From assembly GCA_015488125.1 (NCBI GenBank), contig WFOJ01000155.1, positions 1 to 14,841 on the forward strand: a stretch of 14,841 nt of DNA, given 5' to 3'. Below the pieces are notes generated by a model. It was not told the origin of the DNA. It made no database searches and saw only the letters and a program-made list of their open reading frames with translations. Source of the DNA: Mariprofundaceae bacterium. Lineage in GTDB: Bacteria > Pseudomonadota > Zetaproteobacteria > Mariprofundales > Mariprofundaceae. Below, piece after piece: positions 6,011 to 13,472 of the stretch (positions within the stretch are counted from its first letter, which is position 1; the number at the start of each line of letters is the position of its first letter). Made by a program: the position numbers and the translations under genes.

Positions 6011-9000
6011 AGTTGTCACTGGGAAACCGATTGATATTCATGTTGCTGATCACCGTATTGATCAGCGTTGGCATCATGGCTGCATCCTGGGTATATTTTA
6101 ACAGCAAAACGTTAAAACAAGGCACAGAAAACCGCCTGTTGACAGCCGCGACCCTGGTGGGGCAAAGCTTTATACCGGCGCTGCGTTTTGATGACGAGCG
6201 ACGAGCGAAGTCGTTGATGCAACAAATCACACAAGTACATAAAAACATGCGTATTCAGGTGTTACGCCGTGATTATACGGTATTTGCCGATGCCGAACAC
6301 AATCACCGCCTGTTGTTTCACCCCATGAGAGAACTGGCAGATGCCAGTTATTTTGGTGACAATATCGTGCGCGTATCGCATCCACTGAACGATAAGGGGC
6401 AGATACTGGGCTATGTGTTGATCGAATCCGGCCTGGATACCCTGCATGCCAGCATGCGTTCAACCATGTACACCGTAATCGGTACTTTACTACTGGTTCT
6501 GCTGATCGCGCTGATATTCAGTTATTTACTACACCAACAAGTTACCCGCCCTGTGCGTGACCTGGCTCATCGCATGAAGCAATTGCTGGATCCTAAAGAG
6601 GTACACCAGTGGCAAGAATATGCCCGTTTGGGGCAGGGGCAGCGTTTTGAACGCGTACACTTCAAGCGCGACGACGAGATTGGTGCCCTGGCAACAGCTT
6701 TTAATGATATGTTGTCACATCTGGAGGATGCCTTTTTAAGGCTGTATGCGCAGCATCATCGTCTGGAGCTGAGTGAGCAACGCTTTCGTGCGATGATTGA
6801 GCATGCGCCCATGCCGATCATTATCAGCAAGGAAGAGAATGCAGAAATTATTTTTTATAATCCGGCGGCGCTGACCCTGATTGGTGGTGAGGAAACCGTG
6901 GACATCAACGTCCCCCACAGTATTGCCGAATTTGTGCCGGAACAGGATCATAAGAACATTCGTCGGCAACTGGCCGAAAAAGGTGTGGTGGATGCGGTTG
7001 AAACGCGGTTATGTTCTCCAAATGGCAAATTTGTGTGGGTGTCAGCCTCCACGCGCCTACTAGAATTTGATGGACAATCTGCCTACATCACCATGCTGGC
7101 TGATTTAACGAAACAAAAAGAGGCTGAATTTCGATTACAGGAGTTTAATGAGAATCTGGAATTAAAAATCCAGCAGCGCACCCGGGAATTACAACAAGCC
7201 AAAGAGCAGGCAGAAAGCGCTAATGAAGCCAAAAGTGCATTCCTGGCCAATATGAGTCATGAAATTCGCACACCCATGAATGCCATTATTGGCCTCTCTC
7301 ATCTCATGCTGGATACGGAATTATCGCGTCAACAGCGCGACTATCAGCTCAAGACTCTGACAGCAGCGGAAAACCTGCTGGGCATCATTAATGATATTCT
7401 TGATTTCTCCAAAATTGAAGCTGGAAAAATGGATATTGAATTCGCCCCCTTTGATCTGGCCGGGCTGCTGGACCAATGTGCTGCTATACTGGTGGACAAG
7501 GCGCGAGAAAAGGGTTTGCGACTGATTTTTGACTACCCACCTGATTTGCCGATGCAGGTGATTGGCGATGCTCTGCGTCTGAATCAGGTATTGTTAAATC
7601 TTCTGAATAATGCGCTGAAATTTACCGAACATGGGGAAGTTCGTCTGCACATTTCGTTGCTTACTCGCTTACGCAGTCGTGCAGATTTTTGTTTTTCTGT
7701 TTCGGATACGGGTATTGGTATCCCGCCTGAACGACAAGCCGGCCTGTTTGATGCTTTTGCACAGGTCGATAGTTCGATTTCTCGACGTTATGGTGGCACT
7801 GGTCTTGGTCTAGCTATTTGCAAGCAACTGGTGAGTATGATGGGAGGAGAAATTTCCGTTCGTAGCGAAGAAGGTAAGGGAAGCGAGTTTACCTTCAGCA
7901 TTCGTCTGGGTTTACAGGCAGAGAATGATGATCAGCAAGCGTCGCTATTGTGCCAACAACTTGAAGGCATGCAGGTGCTGATCGTTGATGATCGGACTGA
8001 AACACAAGAGATGCTGTGTGCATACACCCATAAACTTGGCATGCAGGCAATAGCTGTTGATTGCGCGGAAGCTGCCTGGCGTGAATTGGAAACAAATCCC
8101 GGTATTGCGCTGGTACTGATGGATTGGCAAATGCCCGGTATCGATGGCTTGCAGGCATGCCAACACATTAAACAGGAAATGTCGTTCGCGAATGAGCCCC
8201 CTGTTGTGGTGATGATGACAGGTTATGAAGTGACACAATCCATGGAACACTGGGTGGAGGCTGGCGCCGATGCCGTGTTGCAAAAACCGTTTACTCAGCA
8301 AACATTCCTCAGCACACTGAAGGCGGCTTTGCGGCTCTCCGCCATTGAAAACAGCCAGGATCAACACCACGAGCAAACAGCAATGGACGTATCCCACTTG
8401 AAAGGTCTTCGTGTTTTGCTGGTGGAAGATAACGAGATCAATCGTGAAATTGCCCTGGCCTTGCTTGAAAAAGTACATGTGGATGTCGATTGCGCCGCCG
8501 ATGGTCTGGCAGCCATTGATTGCATACGCAACAAGCCATACGATATTGTGCTAATGGATCTTCAAATGCCCCGGATGGGCGGTATTGAAGCAACACAGCG
8601 CATTCGCGAGATGCCGGAATACGCAGAACTTCCCATTATTGCAATGACCGCCAATGCCATGGCTGGCGATGCCGAAGCCTGTCTGAAGGCTGGCATGCAG
8701 GCCCATCTGGCCAAACCCATTGAACCGGAAGTCATGTACCGCGAACTGGCCCGATGGGTAAGGGAGAAATCCGGGCATAGCGCCGAGAAGACTTCGCCAT
8801 TACCCGTGGATGCCAGTTGTGAGCAACGGCTGCGCGCTGTTGATCAGACAGTCATCGATGTTGATGAAGGATTGGCCCGAATGTCAGGTGACCCGGCGCT
8901 TTACTGTAAAGTTCTGGAAAAATTCTACAAAACACAACAGGATTGCGGACAGTTGTTGCAGCAGGAGATTGATAGCGGGCAGCACGAAGCGGCTGTTCGT

Positions 9001-9462
9001 CGGGTTCATACCCTGAAAGGGTTGGCCGGCAGCCTGGGGGCGCGTCCATTATCGAAAGAGGCGGCGACCGTGGAGCGACAATTACGCAATCATGAAGCGG
9101 TTAATATTCAAGCGCTTGTCTCGTGTCTTGAGCGGGTGCTTGTCTGCCTTGATTCATTGATCGCCAAACATGGAAAAAGTAGCGATGGTACTCGCTGTGA
9201 GCTGGATATTGCCCGGGTTTTGCCACTGATGCAAAAAATGAAAGGGCTGCTGATGGATGATGATGGTGATGCTATTGATGTCTGGGACGAACTGCTGGCT
9301 ATATTACCGGAAGGCTTTGCGGAAGAATATATCCAGACGATCAACCAGCATTTGGACACCTATGATTTTGAGGCCGTACTTGCACCCCTGGATGATCTCG
9401 CAGATGCTTGCCTGCATATGGCGGAAGTGCAGTTGCAACAACAGGAAACAACAGGAGGGTGA
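6007..9462 (+). CDS. CHASE8-HAMP-PAS hybrid histidine kinase with two receivers and HPt
   Basis: An 1151-residue inner-membrane phosphorelay kinase with a GTG start overlapping the previous stop. Order: TM1 (about 9-29); periplasmic CHASE8-like domain (about 30-153, with the typical ALRFDDERRAKSL segment); TM2 (154-176); HAMP (177-235); PAS (about 258-375); coiled coil; HisKA with H418 (SHEIRTP); HATPase with N534/N535, DTGIGI (D567) and GGTGLGL (596-602); REC1 with D661/D662, D706 and K760; REC2 with E807/D808, D851 and K903; HPt with H1001 (HTLKGLAGSLG); and a ~90-residue tail. All catalytic and phospho-acceptor residues are intact. The CHASE8 domain and the preceding YfiR gene suggest that YfiR controls kinase activity. 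The final acceptor is not certain; the receiver at 820-1290 is the only separate one in view. Confidence 0.95.
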   Translation: MKLSLGNRLIFMLLITVLISVGIMAASWVYFNSKTLKQGTENRLLTAATLVGQSFIPALRFDDERRAKSLMQQITQVHKNMRIQVLRRDYTVFADAEHNHRLLFHPMRELADASYFGDNIVRVSHPLNDKGQILGYVLIESGLDTLHASMRSTMYTVIGTLLLVLLIALIFSYLLHQQVTRPVRDLAHRMKQLLDPKEVHQWQEYARLGQGQRFERVHFKRDDEIGALATAFNDMLSHLEDAFLRLYAQHHRLELSEQRFRAMIEHAPMPIIISKEENAEIIFYNPAALTLIGGEETVDINVPHSIAEFVPEQDHKNIRRQLAEKGVVDAVETRLCSPNGKFVWVSASTRLLEFDGQSAYITMLADLTKQKEAEFRLQEFNENLELKIQQRTRELQQAKEQAESANEAKSAFLANMSHEIRTPMNAIIGLSHLMLDTELSRQQRDYQLKTLTAAENLLGIINDILDFSKIEAGKMDIEFAPFDLAGLLDQCAAILVDKAREKGLRLIFDYPPDLPMQVIGDALRLNQVLLNLLNNALKFTEHGEVRLHISLLTRLRSRADFCFSVSDTGIGIPPERQAGLFDAFAQVDSSISRRYGGTGLGLAICKQLVSMMGGEISVRSEEGKGSEFTFSIRLGLQAENDDQQASLLCQQLEGMQVLIVDDRTETQEMLCAYTHKLGMQAIAVDCAEAAWRELETNPGIALVLMDWQMPGIDGLQACQHIKQEMSFANEPPVVVMMTGYEVTQSMEHWVEAGADAVLQKPFTQQTFLSTLKAALRLSAIENSQDQHHEQTAMDVSHLKGLRVLLVEDNEINREIALALLEKVHVDVDCAADGLAAIDCIRNKPYDIVLMDLQMPRMGGIEATQRIREMPEYAELPIIAMTANAMAGDAEACLKAGMQAHLAKPIEPEVMYRELARWVREKSGHSAEKTSPLPVDASCEQRLRAVDQTVIDVDEGLARMSGDPALYCKVLEKFYKTQQDCGQLLQQEIDSGQHEAAVRRVHTLKGLAGSLGARPLSKEAATVERQLRNHEAVNIQALVSCLERVLVCLDSLIAKHGKSSDGTRCELDIARVLPLMQKMKGLLMDDDGDAIDVWDELLAILPEGFAEEYIQTINQHLDTYDFEAVLAPLDDLADACLHMAEVQLQQQETTGG
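9453..9458 (+). promoter_or_regulatory. Strong ribosome binding site deciding between two adjacent ATGs
   Basis: A perfect AGGAGG lies within the last codons of the kinase gene. Spacing is 3 nt to the ATG at 9462 and 6 nt to the ATG at 9465, favouring the second. The site is strong compared with the other overlapping genes of this operon, so the downstream protein may be made at a higher level. Confidence 0.6.
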
Positions 9463-9464
9463 TG

Positions 9465-10262
9465 ATGAAACGGTTAGGGATAGCAATACTGGCGGTGTTG
9501 TGTGTAGGGATGGTTGATGCCTCACAGGCACTGGCTGATTGCATGATTGAGGGCGACACGATTCGGGTGAGCGGACGTATCTGGGCAGATACGGGTAATG
9601 AGGGCAAACAATGGATGGCGCAGCTGGATAAACCGGTATGCGTCTGGGGAATTGATCCGCAAACGCAAGCCAGCTACAAGGTGTCTGACACCGTCGTGCT
9701 GGTTAGATTGGAAGCGGCGGATGCCAAAGTAAAAGATGCGATTGACAATGCTACATTTCCACGCGCTGTGATGGATGGCCGCCTGAGCATTGACCGTAGC
9801 GCAACGGCTCGTTACAAGTGTGTGGTGACGATCAACACGGTTGCTGAAGCCGGTTCGCTGGTCAGTGAGGTTGTCGCCCGTGATGATGCGAAGGAAAGCT
9901 GGGTCATGCGTGCTTCTCCCAAGCTGCAGGAAATGTTTGCCAACGCACAGTTTGCCGAGGATGTAGGAAAAAACGTCCTGGGCTTCATCCATCCTGTTGG
10001 CAATTATGATGGCGTGAACAGTTGGTCAGTCACCACGCAAGGGAAAATTCTGATGCTGAACATGCGCCTGATGTGGCAGGGAAAGCTGACCCAAAAACTG
10101 TACACCACCGATATTGTCTGGAAAAGCAGCAAACGGGGGCATATCTCAGCGGAAATTGTCAAAGATGATTCGGCCTTGCCGGTGACGAACGGGAAAATTG
10201 AAAAAATGGATGATTATTTTCGCACGCATATCTGGCCGCTTCTTTATAACAAGCTCAAATAA
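9465..10262 (+). CDS. Secreted protein with DUF4431-like N-terminal half
   Basis: A 265-residue exported protein of unknown function. Residues 1-24 are a signal peptide (KR n-region, hydrophobic core, ALA cleavage). The mature N-terminal half (about 25-125) runs through IRVSGRI, then QLDKPVCVWG (53-62), then a VSDTVVLVRL strand and MDGRLSI; the LDKPVCV signature and strand pattern resemble DUF4431/OB-fold-like domains. Cysteines C26, C59 and C119 are in the exported part. The second half (about 150-265) I do not recognise; it ends in a helical DDYFRTHIWPLLYNKLK segment. It follows the kinase gene without a gap (TGATGATG) and behind a perfect AGGAGG, so it belongs to the receptor-YfiR-kinase operon and may be its periplasmic accessory, by inference. 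The ATG at 9462 is a possible alternative start. Confidence 0.75.
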   Translation: MKRLGIAILAVLCVGMVDASQALADCMIEGDTIRVSGRIWADTGNEGKQWMAQLDKPVCVWGIDPQTQASYKVSDTVVLVRLEAADAKVKDAIDNATFPRAVMDGRLSIDRSATARYKCVVTINTVAEAGSLVSEVVARDDAKESWVMRASPKLQEMFANAQFAEDVGKNVLGFIHPVGNYDGVNSWSVTTQGKILMLNMRLMWQGKLTQKLYTTDIVWKSSKRGHISAEIVKDDSALPVTNGKIEKMDDYFRTHIWPLLYNKLK

Positions 10263-10324
10263 AAGCTTGCTATTCGGATCAATACTGATGATGGCACGGG
10301 TGAACTACGAATACTGATCAATTC
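10263..10324 (+). other. Intergenic spacer with 9-bp direct repeats
   Basis: This 62-nt gap separates the signalling operon from the membrane-protein/dnaB group. AATACTGAT occurs twice (10281-10289 and 10310-10318) at 29-nt spacing. No convincing terminator hairpin and no promoter with both hexamers was seen, so read-through into dnaB is possible. Confidence 0.3.
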
Positions 10325-10996
10325 ATGACAGTGCTGCTGCTGATCGGTTTGTGGCAAACGTCAATGGTCGCTGTTTTTTTGCTACACAAGGGATTTCATC
10401 CGCGGGATATCTGGCAGGCAACGCAGCCGATGATGGTCATCTGGGTGTTTTTCTGGCCTGTTTATCAATCACTGGCATGGCTGTGGATGGGTTTGTTGCT
10501 GTGGCTATTGCTGTTGCTGGCTGCTCGCCTGATCGAAAAACCCTTCTGGCTGGCCCTGCGCAAGGCATGGAGCCCCCATCTGGGAGCTGCCACAGCAGGG
10601 CAGCCGACGCTGTTGGCACCGTTTAGCCTGTGGCTTGCGCTATTGATTGCGGCAACCTTGTTTGAACAGGGCATGCCCGAGTTTGGCTTTGGCATCGCCC
10701 TAAGCGCCTGTTTATCGTTTCCGCTGGCACGCTTGTGTGATCGTATGGGCTATCTGCCGTTGGCGGTTTCCCTGCATCCGGAACACACGTTACCAGGCCA
10801 GCTATTATTGTTATTGAGCATGACAATACTTTGCACCTGGAGTATTCATGTTTATCATGACGTGGACTGGCTGTTGATTCTACCTGCGGCCACCATGGCT
10901 GCCTGTGTCGCTTCCGTGATTCGCATGCTGTTGCCGCAATGGTGGAATTTGCCGCTGGCCATGCTGGCCTCATCTTTTCTTCTCTGGTATTTGTAA
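10325..10996 (+). CDS. Multi-pass membrane protein of unknown function
   Basis: A 223-residue, strongly hydrophobic protein rich in Leu and Trp, with about six predicted membrane helices (approximately 4-20, 36-70, 96-112, 118-133, 156-173, 180-223 as one or two passes). Loops are short; a basic stretch (ARLIEKPFWLALRKAW, about 67-82) and a CDRMGYLPLAVSLHPEH loop are the main polar parts. I do not recognise the family. No Shine-Dalgarno stands out before the ATG at 10325. Its stop codon overlaps the dnaB start (TAATG) and dnaB has no ribosome binding site of its own, so the two are probably translationally coupled. In many Pseudomonadota a DUF2232 membrane protein sits near rplI-dnaB, but I cannot show that this is that family. 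Confidence 0.7.
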   Translation: MTVLLLIGLWQTSMVAVFLLHKGFHPRDIWQATQPMMVIWVFFWPVYQSLAWLWMGLLLWLLLLLAARLIEKPFWLALRKAWSPHLGAATAGQPTLLAPFSLWLALLIAATLFEQGMPEFGFGIALSACLSFPLARLCDRMGYLPLAVSLHPEHTLPGQLLLLLSMTILCTWSIHVYHDVDWLLILPAATMAACVASVIRMLLPQWWNLPLAMLASSFLLWYL

Positions 10997-12351
10997 TGAG
11001 CTTACGTGAACGGGTTCCCCCCCATTCTTTTGACGCTGAATGTGCGGTGATCGGCGGTATTATGCTCGATCCGGAAGCCTATGAGCGACTCGAAGGTATT
11101 CTGCTTCCCGAGCATTTTTATATCGAAGCCAATCGACTGATTTTCTCGGCGATCAGTCAGTTGCAAAGCAAAAACCAGCCGGCCGATGCCCTGACGGTCA
11201 AGGATTTTCTGATCACTCATGAGCAATTGGATCGCTGTGGTGGTGAGGATTACCTCGGTCGTTTGATTGACACCACGCCGATTTCCGCCGATGTCCGTCA
11301 CTATGCTGAAATTGTCCGCGAGCGGGCGATTTTGCGTCAGTTGTTGTCGGTTTGCAGCAGTGTCTCACAAGAAGTGTACGAAGAAAAGGATCGGGATGTC
11401 AGCACGCATCTGGATCAGGCTGAAATGCGTGTGCTTGCCGTCGCCGAGAACTTCTCGCGTTCCCGCCCGACCTTCAGCAAGCTTGGCACGCTGATGGCTG
11501 AAGCCTATAATGAGTTGCAGGCGCGCTATGCCGATCAGCGCAACATCACAGGGGTGGCCACCGGCTTTCATGATCTGGATGAAATGACCGCCGGCATGCA
11601 GCGTGGTGATCTGATTATCGTGGCGGGTCGTCCAAGCATGGGCAAGACGGCATTCTCCATGAATATCGCCCAGAATGCTGCGATTCGCGCTGACGAGCCG
11701 AATGTGGTGGCGGTGTTCTCGCTGGAAATGTCGTCGCAGCAGATTGCCATGCGCATGCTGGCTTCCGAAGCGCGGGTCGATATGAAGCATTTGCGCACCG
11801 GGCACTTTTCTGCTGAAGACTGGCGCAAACTGGCCTCCGCCAGTGGTGCCCTGGCGGAAGCCGAGATCTTTATTGATGATACCCCCGCCATTTCCGTGGT
11901 TGAGCTACGCTCCAAGTGCCGTCGTCTGAAGCGCGAGTGCAAGCGGCTGGATATGGTGCTGATCGACTACCTGCAATTGATGAGCGGCTCGGCATCAGCG
12001 GAGCGCAGGGATCAGGAAATCAGTGAAATTACCCGCTCGCTCAAAGGCCTGGCCAAGGAGCTGGAAGTGCCGGTGATCGTGCTGTCCCAGCTTAACCGCT
12101 CACTGGAATCGCGGGCGGACAAGCGACCCATGATGTCGGATTTGCGCGAATCCGGGGCGATTGAGCAGGATGCCGATATTATCATGTTTATTTATCGTGA
12201 TGAAGTGTACAACAAGAACCCGGAGAATGAGGGGCTGGCAGAAATCATCGTGGCCAAACAGCGTAACGGCCCGACAGGGCATGTGAACTTAACCTTCCTC
12301 AAGGCATTTACCCGCTTTGAGAACCATGCGCGTAACGAAGGCTTTGACTAG
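10996..12351 (+). CDS. dnaB: Replicative DNA helicase DnaB
   Basis: The hexameric 5'-3' helicase that unwinds DNA at the replication fork, loaded at the origin and partnered with DnaG primase. The protein is 451 residues, near the normal family length, so no intein is present. The N-terminal DnaB domain (about 8-110) begins with PHSFDAECAVIGGIML. The RecA-like domain has Walker A GRPSMGKT (211-218), the FSLEMSSQQIAMRML segment, Walker B MVLIDYLQLM (D324), SQLNRSLE and the DLRESGAIEQDADIIMF arginine-finger region, then KQRNGPTG near the end. The start ATG at 10996 overlaps the stop of the membrane protein (TAATG) and lacks a Shine-Dalgarno; an in-frame upstream extension to 10939 would lie inside the previous gene. 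rplI is not adjacent, unlike the common rpsR-rplI-dnaB order. Confidence 0.97.
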   Translation: MSLRERVPPHSFDAECAVIGGIMLDPEAYERLEGILLPEHFYIEANRLIFSAISQLQSKNQPADALTVKDFLITHEQLDRCGGEDYLGRLIDTTPISADVRHYAEIVRERAILRQLLSVCSSVSQEVYEEKDRDVSTHLDQAEMRVLAVAENFSRSRPTFSKLGTLMAEAYNELQARYADQRNITGVATGFHDLDEMTAGMQRGDLIIVAGRPSMGKTAFSMNIAQNAAIRADEPNVVAVFSLEMSSQQIAMRMLASEARVDMKHLRTGHFSAEDWRKLASASGALAEAEIFIDDTPAISVVELRSKCRRLKRECKRLDMVLIDYLQLMSGSASAERRDQEISEITRSLKGLAKELEVPVIVLSQLNRSLESRADKRPMMSDLRESGAIEQDADIIMFIYRDEVYNKNPENEGLAEIIVAKQRNGPTGHVNLTFLKAFTRFENHARNEGFD

Positions 12352-12381
12352 GCAGTGATTCCCGGCAAGCTTCGTTGCCTA
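12349..12381 (+). repeat. Inverted repeat linking the dnaB stop to the next start
   Basis: TAGGCA (12349-12354, containing the dnaB TAG) and TGCCTA (12376-12381, containing the A of the next ATG) are perfect 6-base complements around a 21-nt loop. A stem here would cover the start codon of the small membrane protein, so ribosomes leaving dnaB might be needed to open it. It is short and could be chance. Confidence 0.25.
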
Positions 12382-12575
12382 TGAAGGAAGCCATCGTTTA
12401 TATCATCAGTGCCTGTGCCTCACTGTTGATTCTTGCTTATACGGTACATATGTTTATTGGTGGTATGGTAAGCGAGCAAACAGAGTTGCTGGTTACCATC
12501 GTGGTTGTGCTGATCGGTGCCGGTGCCATGGCCTGGATGGTCATGGATGTATTGCGCAGACGGCGGGGACGATAA
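12381..12575 (+). CDS. Small two-helix membrane protein
   Basis: A 64-residue protein with two hydrophobic helices (about 6-29 and 36-56) joined by a short SEQTE loop and ending in a basic DVLRRRRGR tail. The positive-inside rule places both ends in the cytoplasm. ATG 12381 was chosen; an in-frame TTG at 12375 would add two residues, and neither has a clear Shine-Dalgarno. The stop overlaps the pyrK ATG (TAATG), so the two are probably co-translated. I do not recognise a family. Because of its position it might help place the PyrK complex at the membrane, but that is only a suggestion. Coding status rests on the tight fit between dnaB and pyrK and the clean membrane topology. Confidence 0.65.
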   Translation: MKEAIVYIISACASLLILAYTVHMFIGGMVSEQTELLVTIVVVLIGAGAMAWMVMDVLRRRRGR

Positions 12576-13429
12576 TGATTTACGAAGTTCGGGCCTTGAT
12601 TGTGGCACATATTGAGCATCCGGGGGCGCAGCATGTGATGCGCCTGCACGCACCTGAGATTGCACATCAGGCCCAGCCGGGGCAGTTTATTCATATTCAG
12701 GTGGCAGCGCCAGGGCGCTTGCGCCGACCTGTTTCCCTGATGCTCGCCGACCCTGAGACCGGGCATATTGATATTTTGTTCAAGGTGGTGGGCGAAGGCA
12801 CGCGACTGCTGGCACAAAAACAGCAAGGTGAACATCTGCAACTGTGCGGCCCGATTGGCACACCCTTTGATCTGGAAACCCTGGTCAAAGGGCGGGTGGC
12901 CTGTGTCGGCGGCGGCGTGGGCATTCCCCCGATGATTTTTGCCGCTGATCGCCTGAAGGCCATGGGCGGGGATGTGTTGCTGTTTGCTGGTTCCGAGCAA
13001 CCATTTCCCTTTGCTCTGCAACCCTCAACCTTTATGCTTCCCGGTATTTCACCGCAGGTACACATGACGATTCGCTCGCTCGAAGAACGCGATATTCCCT
13101 GTCGTTTGTCATCCAACAACCCTGAATTGCCCGGCTGTTACCATGGTTATGTGCCGACCATGTTGGAGGACTGGTTGCAGGCCGTGCCTGCGCCGCAACG
13201 GCAGAATATTTCGCTGATTGCCTGCGGCCCTCATCCCATGCTTCAGGCGGTGGCGGCATGTGGTGAACGCCATGGACTGAATACCTGGGTATCGCTGGAG
13301 GAATACATGGCCTGTGGCATTGGTGGCTGTGCCGGTTGTGTGGTGAAAACCAACGAACATGATGGTGAGCATTACCGCCGGGTTTGCGTCGATGGCCCGG
13401 TGTTTGATGCACGATCCGTCTGCTGGTAG
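12575..13429 (+). CDS. pyrK: Dihydroorotate dehydrogenase (class IB) electron-transfer subunit PyrK
   Basis: A 284-residue flavin/iron-sulfur protein of the ferredoxin-NADP reductase superfamily. In class-IB dihydroorotate dehydrogenase, PyrK carries FAD and a [2Fe-2S] cluster and passes electrons from the PyrD subunit to NAD+ in pyrimidine synthesis. The FAD-binding barrel shows PGQFIHIQV (35-43) and RRPVSLM (50-56); the nucleotide-binding start is GGGVGIPP (112-119); ACGPHP follows near 213. The cluster cysteines are C247, C252, C255 and C271 (MACGIGGCAGC ... RVCVDGPVF), the PyrK arrangement rather than that of NfnA/SudB relatives. It is somewhat longer than the usual ~250-270. The catalytic PyrD subunit is not in the window, so another oxidoreductase partner cannot be excluded. 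It overlaps the small membrane gene by one base. Confidence 0.87.
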   Translation: MIYEVRALIVAHIEHPGAQHVMRLHAPEIAHQAQPGQFIHIQVAAPGRLRRPVSLMLADPETGHIDILFKVVGEGTRLLAQKQQGEHLQLCGPIGTPFDLETLVKGRVACVGGGVGIPPMIFAADRLKAMGGDVLLFAGSEQPFPFALQPSTFMLPGISPQVHMTIRSLEERDIPCRLSSNNPELPGCYHGYVPTMLEDWLQAVPAPQRQNISLIACGPHPMLQAVAACGERHGLNTWVSLEEYMACGIGGCAGCVVKTNEHDGEHYRRVCVDGPVFDARSVCW

Positions 13430-13472
13430 CAGCATCCTGTATTGATATTTTCCGCAATCTGAGGTGCAAAGC

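Noticed and set aside
7945..8478. 177-codon minus-strand open frame inside the kinase gene
   Set aside because: Lies opposite the intact receiver domains; its composition (His/Cys/Gln rich) is typical of a shadow frame.
10292..10306. TGGCAC block resembling a sigma-54 -24 element
   Set aside because: The required GC of the -12 element is absent at the correct spacing.
10996..12351. Intein in DnaB
   Set aside because: DnaB is a common intein host, but the gene has normal length and continuous motifs from Walker A to the C-terminus.
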